Shown here one piece after another: positions 7,129-14,524 of a DNA stretch of 39,916 bases. A model generated the notes under the pieces. The model was not told the DNA's origin and ran no database searches. It saw nothing but the letters and a program-made list of their open reading frames with translations. The DNA comes from a virus. Both the position numbers and the translations under genes were made by a program. The stretch spans positions 1-39,916 of IMG/VR virus record IMGVR_UViG_3300042566_000614, one strand, 5' to 3'. The first letter of the stretch is position 1; each line of letters begins with the position of its first letter.

Positions 7129-7138
7129 GGAAACCATC

Positions 7139-8521
7139 ATGTTGAAAGAAGTTATCGAAAAACTGGACGGCATCAAAGCCGCCAGCGAAGCCCAGATCGC
7201 TGAAGCCAAGGTTCACGCCGAAGCCAAAGCCGCTGAAGCCAAAGAGGCTGCTGTCTCCGCTATCGAGGCCGTCAAGGTCGAGATGCAAGAGACCGTCAAG
7301 GCTCTGGAAGCCAAAGTGGCTGAGATCGGCGCTCCCGCCATCGTCAAAATCGAAAAGTCTGTTCGCGCCGATGTGAACAAGCACGTCAAAGAGCAACTGC
7401 GCGACATCGCCAACGGCTCCAAGACTCAGTTTGAACGCGAGTTCAAGATGTTCGCTGACGAGTCCGAGTACAACGCCTACATGGCTGAATCCTCGGCCTT
7501 GACTGCTGGCGGTGACGGCAAGGGTGGTCGTACCGCCTACGATCCGACCTTTGTCGCTCTGCGTCTGGCCAACCCGCTGCGCGGCATCTCTCGCGTCGTT
7601 ACCACTGAAGGCTCCAGCTATCAGTTCCGCGTGAAGACCGGCAACGCTGGTGCTCAGTGGGGCTACCCGGTGCAGAACAACGGCACCCCCACGACCGAAG
7701 ACACTTCGATCTGGCAGGTGGTGCTTAAGGACGTGAACGCCCAGTTCCCGATCCGTACCGCCGCGCTGGACGACATCGACGGTCTGGAAGCCAACGTGGT
7801 TGACGACATGCTGATGGAGTTTGCCCAAGTCGAAGCCCAGTCCATGATCGCCAACAACGACCAGACCGGCAGCGGCACCACCGTGTCCACTGGCGGCGCA
7901 GACGGCCTGCGTGGTCTGGACCAGTACGGCGGCGCAAACGCTACCTACACTGGCGGCACCGTGTCCACCGCAGCTTTCGGCTCCAGCGGCACCGGCTCCA
8001 GTTCTGGTCTGCACTCGCTGGCCACCTACGACCAGTTGACCACCAACGCCAACACGGTGGGCGCCAACAACATCTCGTACAAAGACGTTGTGAACCTCAT
8101 CTACAGCCTGCCGCAGCAGTACTGGACTGCCGACGCCAAGTTCATGATCAGCCCGATTCTGCTGCAAGCGATTCGCGGTCTGACCGATGACCAGAAGCGT
8201 CCTGTCTATATCGACGGTCTGGCCCGCAACGACGGTATCGTCGGCCAACTGCTGGGCTTCGATGTGGTCGTCAACAAGTACATGGATACACCTTCGCAGC
8301 TGGCAACCGGCGCCGCTGGCACCGTTAGCAAGTACCCCATGTTCTTCGCTGACTGGAGCCGCTTCCACACCATCGTTGACCGCCTGAACATGATCATGCG
8401 TCGTTATGATCAGACCCAGCCCGGTTACATCACCTTCTACGGTGAGAAGCGTCTGGCCACTTCCGTTCGTGACCCGAACGCTGGTGTGCGTTATCGCTCG
8501 ACTGGTACGGCTGCGGCCTAA
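7139..8521 (+). CDS. Major capsid protein 1, with scaffold-like N-terminus
   Basis: 460 residues, HK97 fold. Residues 1 to about 105 are alanine/glutamate/lysine-rich heptads typical of the delta (scaffold) domain removed by the prohead protease. The remainder carries recognisable capsid stretches: 'SSYQFRVKTG', 'DTSIWQ', 'VVDDMLMEFAQVEAQSMI', and the C-terminal 'QTQPGYITFYGEKRLA'. The ATG at 7139 has AAGGAAA seven bases upstream; the longer open frame back to 6983 overlaps the protease in another frame and is rejected. A strong terminator follows (8529-8552), which would keep this transcript abundant relative to the genes beyond it. A shorter paralogue follows immediately. Confidence 0.93.
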   Translation: MLKEVIEKLDGIKAASEAQIAEAKVHAEAKAAEAKEAAVSAIEAVKVEMQETVKALEAKVAEIGAPAIVKIEKSVRADVNKHVKEQLRDIANGSKTQFEREFKMFADESEYNAYMAESSALTAGGDGKGGRTAYDPTFVALRLANPLRGISRVVTTEGSSYQFRVKTGNAGAQWGYPVQNNGTPTTEDTSIWQVVLKDVNAQFPIRTAALDDIDGLEANVVDDMLMEFAQVEAQSMIANNDQTGSGTTVSTGGADGLRGLDQYGGANATYTGGTVSTAAFGSSGTGSSSGLHSLATYDQLTTNANTVGANNISYKDVVNLIYSLPQQYWTADAKFMISPILLQAIRGLTDDQKRPVYIDGLARNDGIVGQLLGFDVVVNKYMDTPSQLATGAAGTVSKYPMFFADWSRFHTIVDRLNMIMRRYDQTQPGYITFYGEKRLATSVRDPNAGVRYRSTGTAAA

Positions 8522-8528
8522 GTCCGGA

Positions 8529-8552
8529 GGGGGCTTCGGCCCCCTTTGTTTT
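8529..8552 (+). terminator. Intrinsic terminator between capsid genes
   Basis: GGGGGC (8529-8534), TTCG loop, GCCCCC (8539-8544), then TTTGTTTT. A stable UUCG-capped hairpin with a U tract, placed just after capsid gene 1. Partial read-through would set a high ratio of capsid protein 1 to everything downstream, including its paralogue. Confidence 0.85.
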
Positions 8553-8571
8553 AACTCCTAGAGACTCGACC

Positions 8572-9588
8572 ATGAAAATCAACGAACTTATCCTCAACGG
8601 CGTGAAGACGGCTCTGACCGAGGGCAAAGCAACCATTGACCTTAAAGAGCAGTCGAACATCACCGGCAGCGGCTCTGGCGTTGGCGGTCGAGTCCTCTTT
8701 GACGATGCTTTCGCTGCTGCGCGATACATCAACCCTTTCCGCCAAGGCTCTCGCCAGATCGTGCTCACGGACTCGGACGCCCAGTTCGTGGCCAAGACCG
8801 GCAATGCGGCCAACGCTACCAACCCTTGGGGCTACACGGTGAGCCCCAACAGCGGTTCCCCGAATATCGACACTTCGATCTGGCAACTGCCGGTTCGTGT
8901 TGTCTCCGCACAAATCCCCCTGCGCACTGCCGTGCTGTCCGACGTGAACGCGCTGGACACTGCCATCGTCGATGACCTCATGGCCGAGTTCAGCCAGCTT
9001 GAGGCCGCATCCATGGCCCTGAACGACGATCAGGCCGGGTCCACCACGGTGGCCACGGGCGCCACCTCCGGCCTGCGCGGCTTGGCCACCTATGCGGGTG
9101 GCACCAGCGCCGCATTCGGCACCAGCGGCACGGGTCTGACCAACGGTATCCACACCATCAAGACCGTGGCCAAAGCAGGCGCTACCATCGCCTACGACGA
9201 CATCGTGAACGTGGTCGGCGCACTGCCCGCCCAGTACTGGGCAATGCCGGGTACGGCGTGGCACATTCACCCCGACATGATCACGGCCCTGCGTGCCCTG
9301 AAAGTGCCCACGACCGGCATCCCCTTCTTCCTTGAAGTCGGTGACGAGGACGGCGGTGCAGTGGCCTTCCTGTTCGGCTTCCCAGTGGTCCCCAACCCGT
9401 ACCTCGACATCAATGTGGCGCCGATGTACTTGGCCAACTGGCCCCGATTCATGACTATTGGGGACTTCCCGGAGATCAAGCTGCAACGCATGGAGCAGAC
9501 CCAGCCAGGCTTCATCAACCTGTACGGCGAGAAGCGCGTGGTGTCCACCGTGCGTGACGTGTTTGCAGGCATCAGGTTCACCGTCTAA
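8572..9588 (+). CDS. Second HK97-fold capsid protein, no scaffold domain
   Basis: 338 residues, clearly paralogous to the protein at 7139-8521: both share a WGY segment, 'DTSIWQ', an 'RTA-LxD' patch, 'VDD-M-EF-Q-EA-SM', 'GLRGL', and the C-terminal 'QTQPG' to 'YGEKR'. It lacks the long coiled N-terminal domain; only about 35 residues precede the first strand-like segment. It is separated from gene 1 by a terminator, and its ribosome binding site is weak (AGAGA), so it is likely made in smaller amounts. It may form the pentameric vertices, decorate the shell or replace gene 1 in some positions; that is inference. Reading frame intact. Confidence 0.88.
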   Translation: MKINELILNGVKTALTEGKATIDLKEQSNITGSGSGVGGRVLFDDAFAAARYINPFRQGSRQIVLTDSDAQFVAKTGNAANATNPWGYTVSPNSGSPNIDTSIWQLPVRVVSAQIPLRTAVLSDVNALDTAIVDDLMAEFSQLEAASMALNDDQAGSTTVATGATSGLRGLATYAGGTSAAFGTSGTGLTNGIHTIKTVAKAGATIAYDDIVNVVGALPAQYWAMPGTAWHIHPDMITALRALKVPTTGIPFFLEVGDEDGGAVAFLFGFPVVPNPYLDINVAPMYLANWPRFMTIGDFPEIKLQRMEQTQPGFINLYGEKRVVSTVRDVFAGIRFTV

Positions 9589-9596
9589 GGATCGCC

Positions 9597-10250
9597 ATGA
9601 GCGCCATTGACTCCGTGATGTTGCCGAGTGACCTCGGCCCGACACGAAACCCGTTCAACTATGAGCGAATCGAACTCATCGACCGCGATGTGTCAACGGC
9701 GTGGCTGACCCAAGACGAAGTTCAAAACCAGTTGAACTTATTCGGCGACGACAGTCAAGCGGCTTACCTCGGGCCGCTTGAACTGGCTGTCCGGATGGCC
9801 ATCGAAGACTATCTGGGCGCGTCCTTTGTGAGCGAAGCGTACCGCGTGTATTACTCGCTCAATTCGCTTTATGGCAACCCGCTTGCGCTGGACATACCCA
9901 GCACCCTCAACGGCACACCGACCATCACCAAGGTGGCCTACTACGCAAGCGGCATGCCCCCGACTGAAACAGTGCTCGACCCTAGCGTCTACTTTTATGA
10001 CCTGTCGGGCAATCGTGTCGTTATCAGTTCGATGCCGGATGAGATCAACACCAGCGTGACCAACCCCATCTGGGTCGAGTACACCATTGGCGCCAACCCC
10101 ATGGCCGCTTACCCGGTCATCAAGCAAGCCGGATTGCTGCTGCTGACTCACCTGTACAACAACAGATCGCAAACCACGTCCAAAGCGCAGGTCGTTATCC
10201 CTTGGGGTATTGATATGCTTTTAAGACCCTACAAGCCTCTTATTTTGTGA
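9597..10250 (+). CDS. Head-tail connector, gp6-like
   Basis: 217 residues. Position after capsid genes and the pattern of an N-terminal helical part ('LGPLELAVRMAIEDYLG') , a beta-rich middle, and a C-terminal 'AGLLLLTHLYNNR' helix followed by 'VIPWGIDMLLRPYKPLIL' match HK97 gp6-type adaptors, which form a ring beneath the portal. AAGGA precedes the ATG. In most relatives the next neck gene follows directly; here a homing endonuclease gene sits in between. Confidence 0.8.
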   Translation: MSAIDSVMLPSDLGPTRNPFNYERIELIDRDVSTAWLTQDEVQNQLNLFGDDSQAAYLGPLELAVRMAIEDYLGASFVSEAYRVYYSLNSLYGNPLALDIPSTLNGTPTITKVAYYASGMPPTETVLDPSVYFYDLSGNRVVISSMPDEINTSVTNPIWVEYTIGANPMAAYPVIKQAGLLLLTHLYNNRSQTTSKAQVVIPWGIDMLLRPYKPLIL

Positions 10251-10256
10251 GGGCGT

Positions 10257-10895
10257 ATGAACGTGTACTGGATACGGTTGCCGCAACACACAAACGTACA
10301 TGCGCAAGGGTATGTTGGTATAACGCACGACTTTATGCAGCGTCTGTCCGCACATAAGTCTTGTGCCAAACAAGGACATGCAAACCCGCTGTACCGGGCA
10401 ATCCGAAAGCATGGCTGGGATACGTTAGTCAAGGAAGTTATCGCCCGAGGTACAGAGGCAGAATGCCGTGTCCTTGAATCACAGTTACGTCCCCGAGAAC
10501 GTATAGGATGGAATGTTCTTCCGGGCGGCACTGACATTTCTGGGTTTAAACTCTTGGGAACAAAGCAATCAGCGCAGCATATTGCCAACCGCAGCGCCGC
10601 ACTCACTGGGCGCGTATCTGGGTTTAAAGGAAAAAAGCATTCCCCAGAAGCCATTGAGAAGTGCCGCAGGGCGCATACGGGAAAGCCGAAAACCGTTATT
10701 GCCAATACAAAAAACGCAATCGCACACCAGCGGCCGATAACAATAAATGGCGTACAGTATGTAAGCCGACAAGAGGCGAGTATCATTACGGGTATCCCGG
10801 TCGGCAGTTTTGCATACCTCTTGGCCGGACGCATTGGCCCACGCAGTAAATACGCATGGGTAAAAACCATCACCGATACGGGAATGGGTAGCTGA
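10257..10895 (+). CDS. GIY-YIG homing endonuclease
   Basis: 212 residues. Free-standing homing endonuclease likely to cut cognate DNA lacking the gene and spread by repair. N-terminal GIY-YIG nuclease: 'VYWI' (3-6) and 'YVGIT' (19-23) replace the GIY and YIG signatures, Arg29 and Glu74 ('LESQL') fit the catalytic positions. Next, a NUMOD3-like basic segment, 'GFKGKKHSPEAIEKCRRAH' (about 121-140), and a C-terminal helix-turn-helix-like NUMOD1 region 'SRQEASIITGIPVGSF'. It interrupts the neck genes and is less GC-rich than its neighbours by eye, suggesting recent arrival. SD GAGGGC precedes the ATG; its stop overlaps a TGATATG junction with the next gene. Confidence 0.88.
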   Translation: MNVYWIRLPQHTNVHAQGYVGITHDFMQRLSAHKSCAKQGHANPLYRAIRKHGWDTLVKEVIARGTEAECRVLESQLRPRERIGWNVLPGGTDISGFKLLGTKQSAQHIANRSAALTGRVSGFKGKKHSPEAIEKCRRAHTGKPKTVIANTKNAIAHQRPITINGVQYVSRQEASIITGIPVGSFAYLLAGRIGPRSKYAWVKTITDTGMGS

Positions 10896-10896
10896 T

Positions 10897-11241
10897 ATGG
10901 CCATCGAACGGTACGAGAACGTAGCAGTCAACACGCTGAGTTTCGGCGTGGACACGCTCGGAGACTACACCGTTACCGAAACGCTGTGGTTTAACACCCG
11001 GGCGCGTGTGCGGGACGTTAAAAACAATCTTGAGATCGACGCCAAGTACCGCGTGTATCAAGACCTCGTTAATTTGACGTTCAACTACACGCCCAACATG
11101 AAACAGATCGTCGATCACCAGAATCTATACTCGCTTACGTGGCGCGGTAACGACTGGCGTATTTCCGATGTCATGGAATCGAATGATCGCATGAGCGTTA
11201 CGCTACTGTGCTACCGTAACGATCCCAACACCAAGGTTTAA
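10897..11241 (+). CDS. Head-closure / head-tail adaptor protein
   Basis: 114 residues. By size, position and beta-rich composition ('NNLEIDAKYRVYQDLVNLTFNYTPN', in two strands, then 'LTWRGNDWRISDVMES') this is a head-completion or stopper protein of the SPP1 gp16 / HK97 gp7-8 kind, which plugs the portal after packaging. The start is in a TGA-T-ATG junction with the homing endonuclease; no strong ribosome binding site is visible. Assignment rests mostly on synteny. Confidence 0.65.
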   Translation: MAIERYENVAVNTLSFGVDTLGDYTVTETLWFNTRARVRDVKNNLEIDAKYRVYQDLVNLTFNYTPNMKQIVDHQNLYSLTWRGNDWRISDVMESNDRMSVTLLCYRNDPNTKV

Positions 11242-11243
11242 CG

Positions 11244-11651
11244 ATGGCCACACAGCAAAATCCACGCGATTACGCCACGGCTATCCAAGCCAAGTTGGTC
11301 GAGGTCATGGGCGCGATACCGGTGTATGCGCTCATGAACCGCAATTACGCCACGCAGCCCAAGTTCGTTACGTGGCAACTGCGCAATATCCACCAGCCGG
11401 TTTATACCGGCCCAGTGCAAGCGGTGAAGGGCATCGACCGCCCGACATTCCAGATCAGCCTGTTCGCCCAGAACAGTGCTGATGTGCTGGATATGTCCAA
11501 TACGGTTCTGCAAGCCCTGCATGGCTTTACCGGCATGTACGGCACTTTGTACGTTACTAAGACCGATGTGCAATGGCTTTACCACTCGTATGACGATAAG
11601 TTGGGCCTCCACCAAGTCTTTTTAGACGCTACAATCGACATACCGACATGA
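11244..11651 (+). CDS. Tail terminator / tail completion protein
   Basis: 135 residues. The pattern (short helical N-terminus 'YATAIQAKLVEVMG', then beta strands including 'PTFQISLFAQNSADVLDM', and a conserved helix 'SNTVLQALHGFTG') fits tail terminator proteins, which cap the tail tube and join it to the head. It precedes the tail-tube genes as expected. The ATG at 11244 is two bases after the previous stop, and AAGG lies upstream. A 6-bp hairpin AAGACA-CGC-TGTCTT (11653-11667) follows and may shape transcription into the tail-tube genes. Confidence 0.65.
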   Translation: MATQQNPRDYATAIQAKLVEVMGAIPVYALMNRNYATQPKFVTWQLRNIHQPVYTGPVQAVKGIDRPTFQISLFAQNSADVLDMSNTVLQALHGFTGMYGTLYVTKTDVQWLYHSYDDKLGLHQVFLDATIDIPT

Positions 11652-11689
11652 CAAGACACGCTGTCTTTAACCCGCTATAAGGAACCAAC

Positions 11690-12184
11690 ATGGCACCCCC
11701 AGCAAAAGTTTTACCCGGTTTTTCAGCCGCCCTGTACATGCAGCCTTCGGCCAGCCCCACGGCACTGACCACGGCAGCGTTGTCTACTTACGCCACCGTG
11801 TCGGCACTGGCCATTTCGGCCAACCAACTTAACGTCGAAGCCATCCCGGCTTTCGGTCAAGACGATGCGGTGGCATCGTTCTCCATCGCGGGTTCGCGTC
11901 AGTCGGACAAAATCCCGGCTCAAGCCGCCCCGACCAGCATGACGATTACGGCACCTTGGGACCCCAGCGATGCCAACCTGCTGCTGATCCGCGGTGACGC
12001 CCAATCCGGCACCGTGGACCGCACGTTCATCATCACGGCCACTGACGGCACTGGTACTGTGTATTACGCCTTCAACGCCCGCGTGGGTGAGTTCAAGATT
12101 GACGCACAGCCAGGCGCCGAAGCCAAGGCCGTGTTCACGATCCATCCCCGTGGCAACCAGTACGGCTGGAGCAACACGCCGTAA
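11690..12184 (+). CDS. Tail tube protein 1
   Basis: 164 residues, beta-rich, soluble, no signal peptide. By position (after tail terminator, before chaperones and tape measure) it is a major tail protein that stacks as rings to form the tail tube. It is a clear paralogue of the next gene: residues 54-76 here are identical to 63-85 there, and 'VGEFKIDAQPGAEAK' and 'HPRGNQYGWSNT' are shared. Ribosome binding site AAGGAAC is nearly the same in both, which suggests similar expression. AAGGAACCAAC precedes the ATG. Confidence 0.85.
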   Translation: MAPPAKVLPGFSAALYMQPSASPTALTTAALSTYATVSALAISANQLNVEAIPAFGQDDAVASFSIAGSRQSDKIPAQAAPTSMTITAPWDPSDANLLLIRGDAQSGTVDRTFIITATDGTGTVYYAFNARVGEFKIDAQPGAEAKAVFTIHPRGNQYGWSNTP

Positions 12185-12219
12185 TTGGCGTAATGACAAC
12201 TCAACTTTAAGGAACAATC

Positions 12220-12738
12220 ATGGCCGCACCATCGAAAATCCTACCCGGCTTTGCCGCCTCGCTGTGGATGCAAACCGGCGCCAGCCCGGTTGCCTTCACG
12301 ACCGCCAACCTGTCCGTCTGGACAGGCCAAGTTGCCACCATCGTGGGCACCGCCGCCAACGGCACGGGCGCAGCAGGTACGCAACTTAACGTCGAGGCGG
12401 TTCCCGCTTTCGGCCAAGACGATGCAGTGGCATCGTTTTCGATTGCTGGTTCGCGCCAGTCGGACAAAATCCCGACCCAAGCCGCACCTACCAGCATGAC
12501 CATCACCGCGCCGTGGAACCCCAGCGATGCGGCCCTGTTGCAGATTCGCGCAGACGCCGCAGCCGGGACCGTGGATCGCACTTTCGTGGTGGCCGCTGTC
12601 GATGGCACCACCACGGTGGCCTACGCCTTCAACGGCCGTGTGGGTGAGTTCAAGATTGACGCGCAACCCGGTGCTGAAGCCAAGTGCGTGTTCACCATCC
12701 ACCCCCGTGGCAACCAGTACGGCTGGAGCAACACATGA
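12220..12738 (+). CDS. Tail tube protein 2 (tandem paralogue)
   Basis: 172 residues. Shares most of its sequence with tail tube protein 1 from residue about 55 on, but the N-terminal 54 residues differ and it carries an extra loop (GTAANGTGAAGT, about 43-54). The duplicated DNA includes several exact blocks over 20 bases, for example the one encoding VGEFKIDA. The two may co-assemble, alternate, or one may serve as tail-tip/initiator tube ring. The stop overlaps the next start (ATGA at 12735). Confidence 0.85.
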   Translation: MAAPSKILPGFAASLWMQTGASPVAFTTANLSVWTGQVATIVGTAANGTGAAGTQLNVEAVPAFGQDDAVASFSIAGSRQSDKIPTQAAPTSMTITAPWNPSDAALLQIRADAAAGTVDRTFVVAAVDGTTTVAYAFNGRVGEFKIDAQPGAEAKCVFTIHPRGNQYGWSNT

Positions 12739-12947
12739 ACGTAAAAGACGCAGTAGCGGAGTTGACCTCCACGTACCGCGCCTTGGACGATGTGGCGCGA
12801 AGCCTGCCGGTAGACGCCAACGAGGTCGCCGCAGCACTGGCCGGGGCGGACCCCGATTCGGCCGAAGCGGTGGCCTTACGGGCCTTGGCCAAGTTCAACC
12901 CGGTGATCAAACCGGCCAAGGCCAAACAGGTCGAAGTTAAAGACTGA
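12735..12947 (+). CDS. Small tail-region protein, 70 aa
   Basis: Begins MNVKDAVAELTS and is almost entirely helical and alanine-rich, with a lysine-rich C-terminus ending EVKD. ATGA overlap with tail tube protein 2 decides the start; the open frame upstream is a shadow inside that gene. A strong terminator (12951-12971) follows. No family recognised; by location a tail-assembly accessory protein. Confidence 0.7.
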   Translation: MNVKDAVAELTSTYRALDDVARSLPVDANEVAAALAGADPDSAEAVALRALAKFNPVIKPAKAKQVEVKD

Positions 12948-12950
12948 AAG

Positions 12951-12971
12951 AAGCCCCTTCGGGGGCTTTTT
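12951..12971 (+). terminator. Intrinsic terminator after tail-tube genes
   Basis: AAGCCCC (12951-12957), TTCG loop, GGGGCTT (12962-12968), followed by TTT. Again a UUCG-capped hairpin, placed after a highly expressed virion-protein block, as after the first capsid gene. It would lower expression of the tail chaperones and tape measure relative to the tube proteins. Confidence 0.82.
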
Positions 12972-12985
12972 CACATGGACACGAT

Positions 12986-13225
12986 ATGAGCACTCCGCAT
13001 GAAATAAAATCCGAGAATGACCTGCTGAACTATCTCCGAGACCGCATGATGTCCGGGGACAGCAACTGGTTCAGCTTCCCGGAACAAAGACTCACGGGTA
13101 TTGCGTTGGCCCATGAGATCGCCGCACGACACGCCGACAAGTTCACGCCAGAGCAAGTCGTCGAGTATGTGGTGAAACTCAACAACGCCATTTATCTCAA
13201 CATGATGCGGAGCAACAAGAGATGA
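12986..13225 (+). CDS. Hypothetical protein, 79 aa
   Basis: Begins MSTPHEIKSENDLLNYLRD; predicted mostly helical and soluble, with no recognised motif. It follows a terminator and precedes the tail chaperone, whose start overlaps its stop (ATGA, 13222-13225). The ribosome binding site is weak. It sits where some siphophages have a small tail gene; role unknown. Confidence 0.65.
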   Translation: MSTPHEIKSENDLLNYLRDRMMSGDSNWFSFPEQRLTGIALAHEIAARHADKFTPEQVVEYVVKLNNAIYLNMMRSNKR

Positions 13226-13692
13226 CACGATTTAGCAAAGCGATGGGCGACAAGTACGAAAGCGCAGTAGCCCAGATTCGCACCAAGACATTCACCTACG
13301 GCGGCTTTGACTTTAAAGTCCGCCTGCCTTTATCTGCCGAGGCCGAAGCGATGTACAAACGCATCGCAGAGGTTGACGAAGAAAGTCTTAAGGCCCGCGT
13401 CAGCAAGATGACTGAATCGCTGCGGGCCGATCCACCCGAGGGCGTCGAAGTCACCGACACGGACGTTATTGTCGATGGCCGGTCTACCCGCGAAGTGGCT
13501 ATGTCCATCATGCTGATGGAAAACCGGATCACGGAATACTTCCGTCTGTTGGTCCCGGTTGAAGGCACGTTTGACGACATCACATACGCAGAGATCGAGG
13601 AAGAATTTCCTCTGCCCGTGCAACTGGAGATGCTGGACGCCATCGTCGAAGCCATTCAGCCCGGGTATAAGGACGCCCGAAAAAACTCGTAA
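13222..13692 (+). CDS. Tail assembly chaperone G
   Basis: 156 residues when read without frameshift. Acts with the longer GT form to keep the tape measure soluble and recruit tail tube protein. Recognised by position immediately before the tape-measure block, by size, by charged helical composition, and by the slippery site 4 codons from its end: the codons AAA AAC preceded by A (13680-13686) allow a -1 shift. The last residues are 'GYKDARKNS'. Not similar to lambda gpG by eye; the call is mostly structural/syntenic. Confidence 0.85.
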   Translation: MTRFSKAMGDKYESAVAQIRTKTFTYGGFDFKVRLPLSAEAEAMYKRIAEVDEESLKARVSKMTESLRADPPEGVEVTDTDVIVDGRSTREVAMSIMLMENRITEYFRLLVPVEGTFDDITYAEIEEEFPLPVQLEMLDAIVEAIQPGYKDARKNS

Positions 13693-14039
13693 GGGACGTT
13701 CACCAGCAAGCCCGCGCTTATGTGTGGGCTCATGGTGGATGTCCCGACGACATCCCCACGGTCGATATGCGCAATATCGAGATCATGCTGAGTGATGGGG
13801 CCATCGGGAATAAAGCCATCTTGCTTGCCCTGAGCACCCTGACAACGGGCAACCTCAACTCCAAGTTGAAGCAGGGCCAGACGCCGTTTACAATTCGTAC
13901 AGTGCTCCCGTCAACGCATGAATACATCATTCCGCCACTGACCGACGAAGAACAAGCCGCGCAGACCAATCGCAGCCTCTTGACGTTCATGGCCACGGCC
14001 CCGGGAGCCCCGGCATCATTTACGGAGAAGCTGACATGA
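13222..14039 (+). CDS. Tail chaperone GT, product of -1 frameshift
   Basis: Predicted 272-residue fusion: G through Asn155 (codon 13684-13686), then -1 re-reading from 13686 (Leu-Val-Arg-Asp-Val-His), continuing into the open frame that ends at 14039 with 'ASFTEKLT'. The downstream part has no good independent start: the nearest, GTG at 13722, lies mid-segment in the fused frame and has no ribosome binding site. Two overlapping frames linked by a slippery site before the tape measure is the standard siphophage arrangement. The stop overlaps the start of the following gene (ATGA). Confidence 0.85.
13680..13686 (+). promoter_or_regulatory. Programmed -1 frameshift site, A AAA AAC
   Basis: The heptamer A AAA AAC is in the exact X XXY YYZ phase with the zero frame of the G gene (CGA AAA AAC TCG TAA). 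Slipping one base back gives AAA AAA then CTC, entering the GT frame. The zero-frame stop is 4 bases downstream of the site. A 7-bp hairpin GGATGTC/GACATCC begins about 50 bases downstream and is probably too far to stimulate; AGCCC/GGGCT (nearer) is weaker. Confidence 0.88.
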
Positions 14040-14524
14040 TCATCACCAAGGTGGAAGGACTGGAAGACCTGGAGTCGGCCCTTTCCGCCTTGGCTGATGG
14101 CTGGCGGTCCGATCTGGTCATGCGAAACACCGTCACCAAGGCGGCAAAACGGGCCATGGAGCCCGTTGCGGCCGATGTGGTGGCCTCTGCCCCCTACGAC
14201 GAAGAAAACACCGGCCCTATCCACCTGCGGGACACGGTGAGGCTCGACGCCCGCACACCCTCCGCGAAAGACTATGAATCGTCGATGGTCAACCAGTCCG
14301 ACATCGTTATCGCCATGGTGTCTGTGAAAAAGAGCGCAGTGTCGCTGTCGCAAGAGTTCGGCAACGCTGTCACCCCGGCGCACCCATATCTTCGCAATTC
14401 ACTGGCCCGCAATTACGACCGGGTTGTGGCCACATTTAAGTCCGAACTTGAATCGTTAATACTGGCATACGCACCCAAGCTGGCCAAACAAAAAGCCCGC
14501 GCAGCAAGGAAACAAAATGGCTAA
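14036..14524 (+). CDS. HK97 gp10-like minor tail/neck protein
   Basis: 162 residues. The pattern fits HK97 gp10-type proteins: an N-terminal 'VEGLEDLESALSAL', a helical 'AAKRAMEPVAADVVASAPYDEENTG', a 'LRDTVRL' beta strand, and the C-terminal 'QEFGNAVTPAHPYLRNSLARNYDRV'. Those proteins usually lie with the head-closure genes before the tail tube; here it sits between the chaperones and the tape measure, an unusual position. Start by ATGA overlap; it overlaps the tape-measure start by 8 bases. Confidence 0.8.
   Translation: MIITKVEGLEDLESALSALADGWRSDLVMRNTVTKAAKRAMEPVAADVVASAPYDEENTGPIHLRDTVRLDARTPSAKDYESSMVNQSDIVIAMVSVKKSAVSLSQEFGNAVTPAHPYLRNSLARNYDRVVATFKSELESLILAYAPKLAKQKARAARKQNG

Noticed and set aside
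6983-7138. N-terminal extension of capsid protein 1
   Set aside because: The extra codons lie in a shifted frame of the protease gene; the ATG at 7139 has AAGGAAA and begins a proper scaffold-like domain.
13722-14039. Independent 105-aa gene after chaperone G
   Set aside because: Starts with GTG in mid-frame without a ribosome binding site; better explained as the -1 extension of G.
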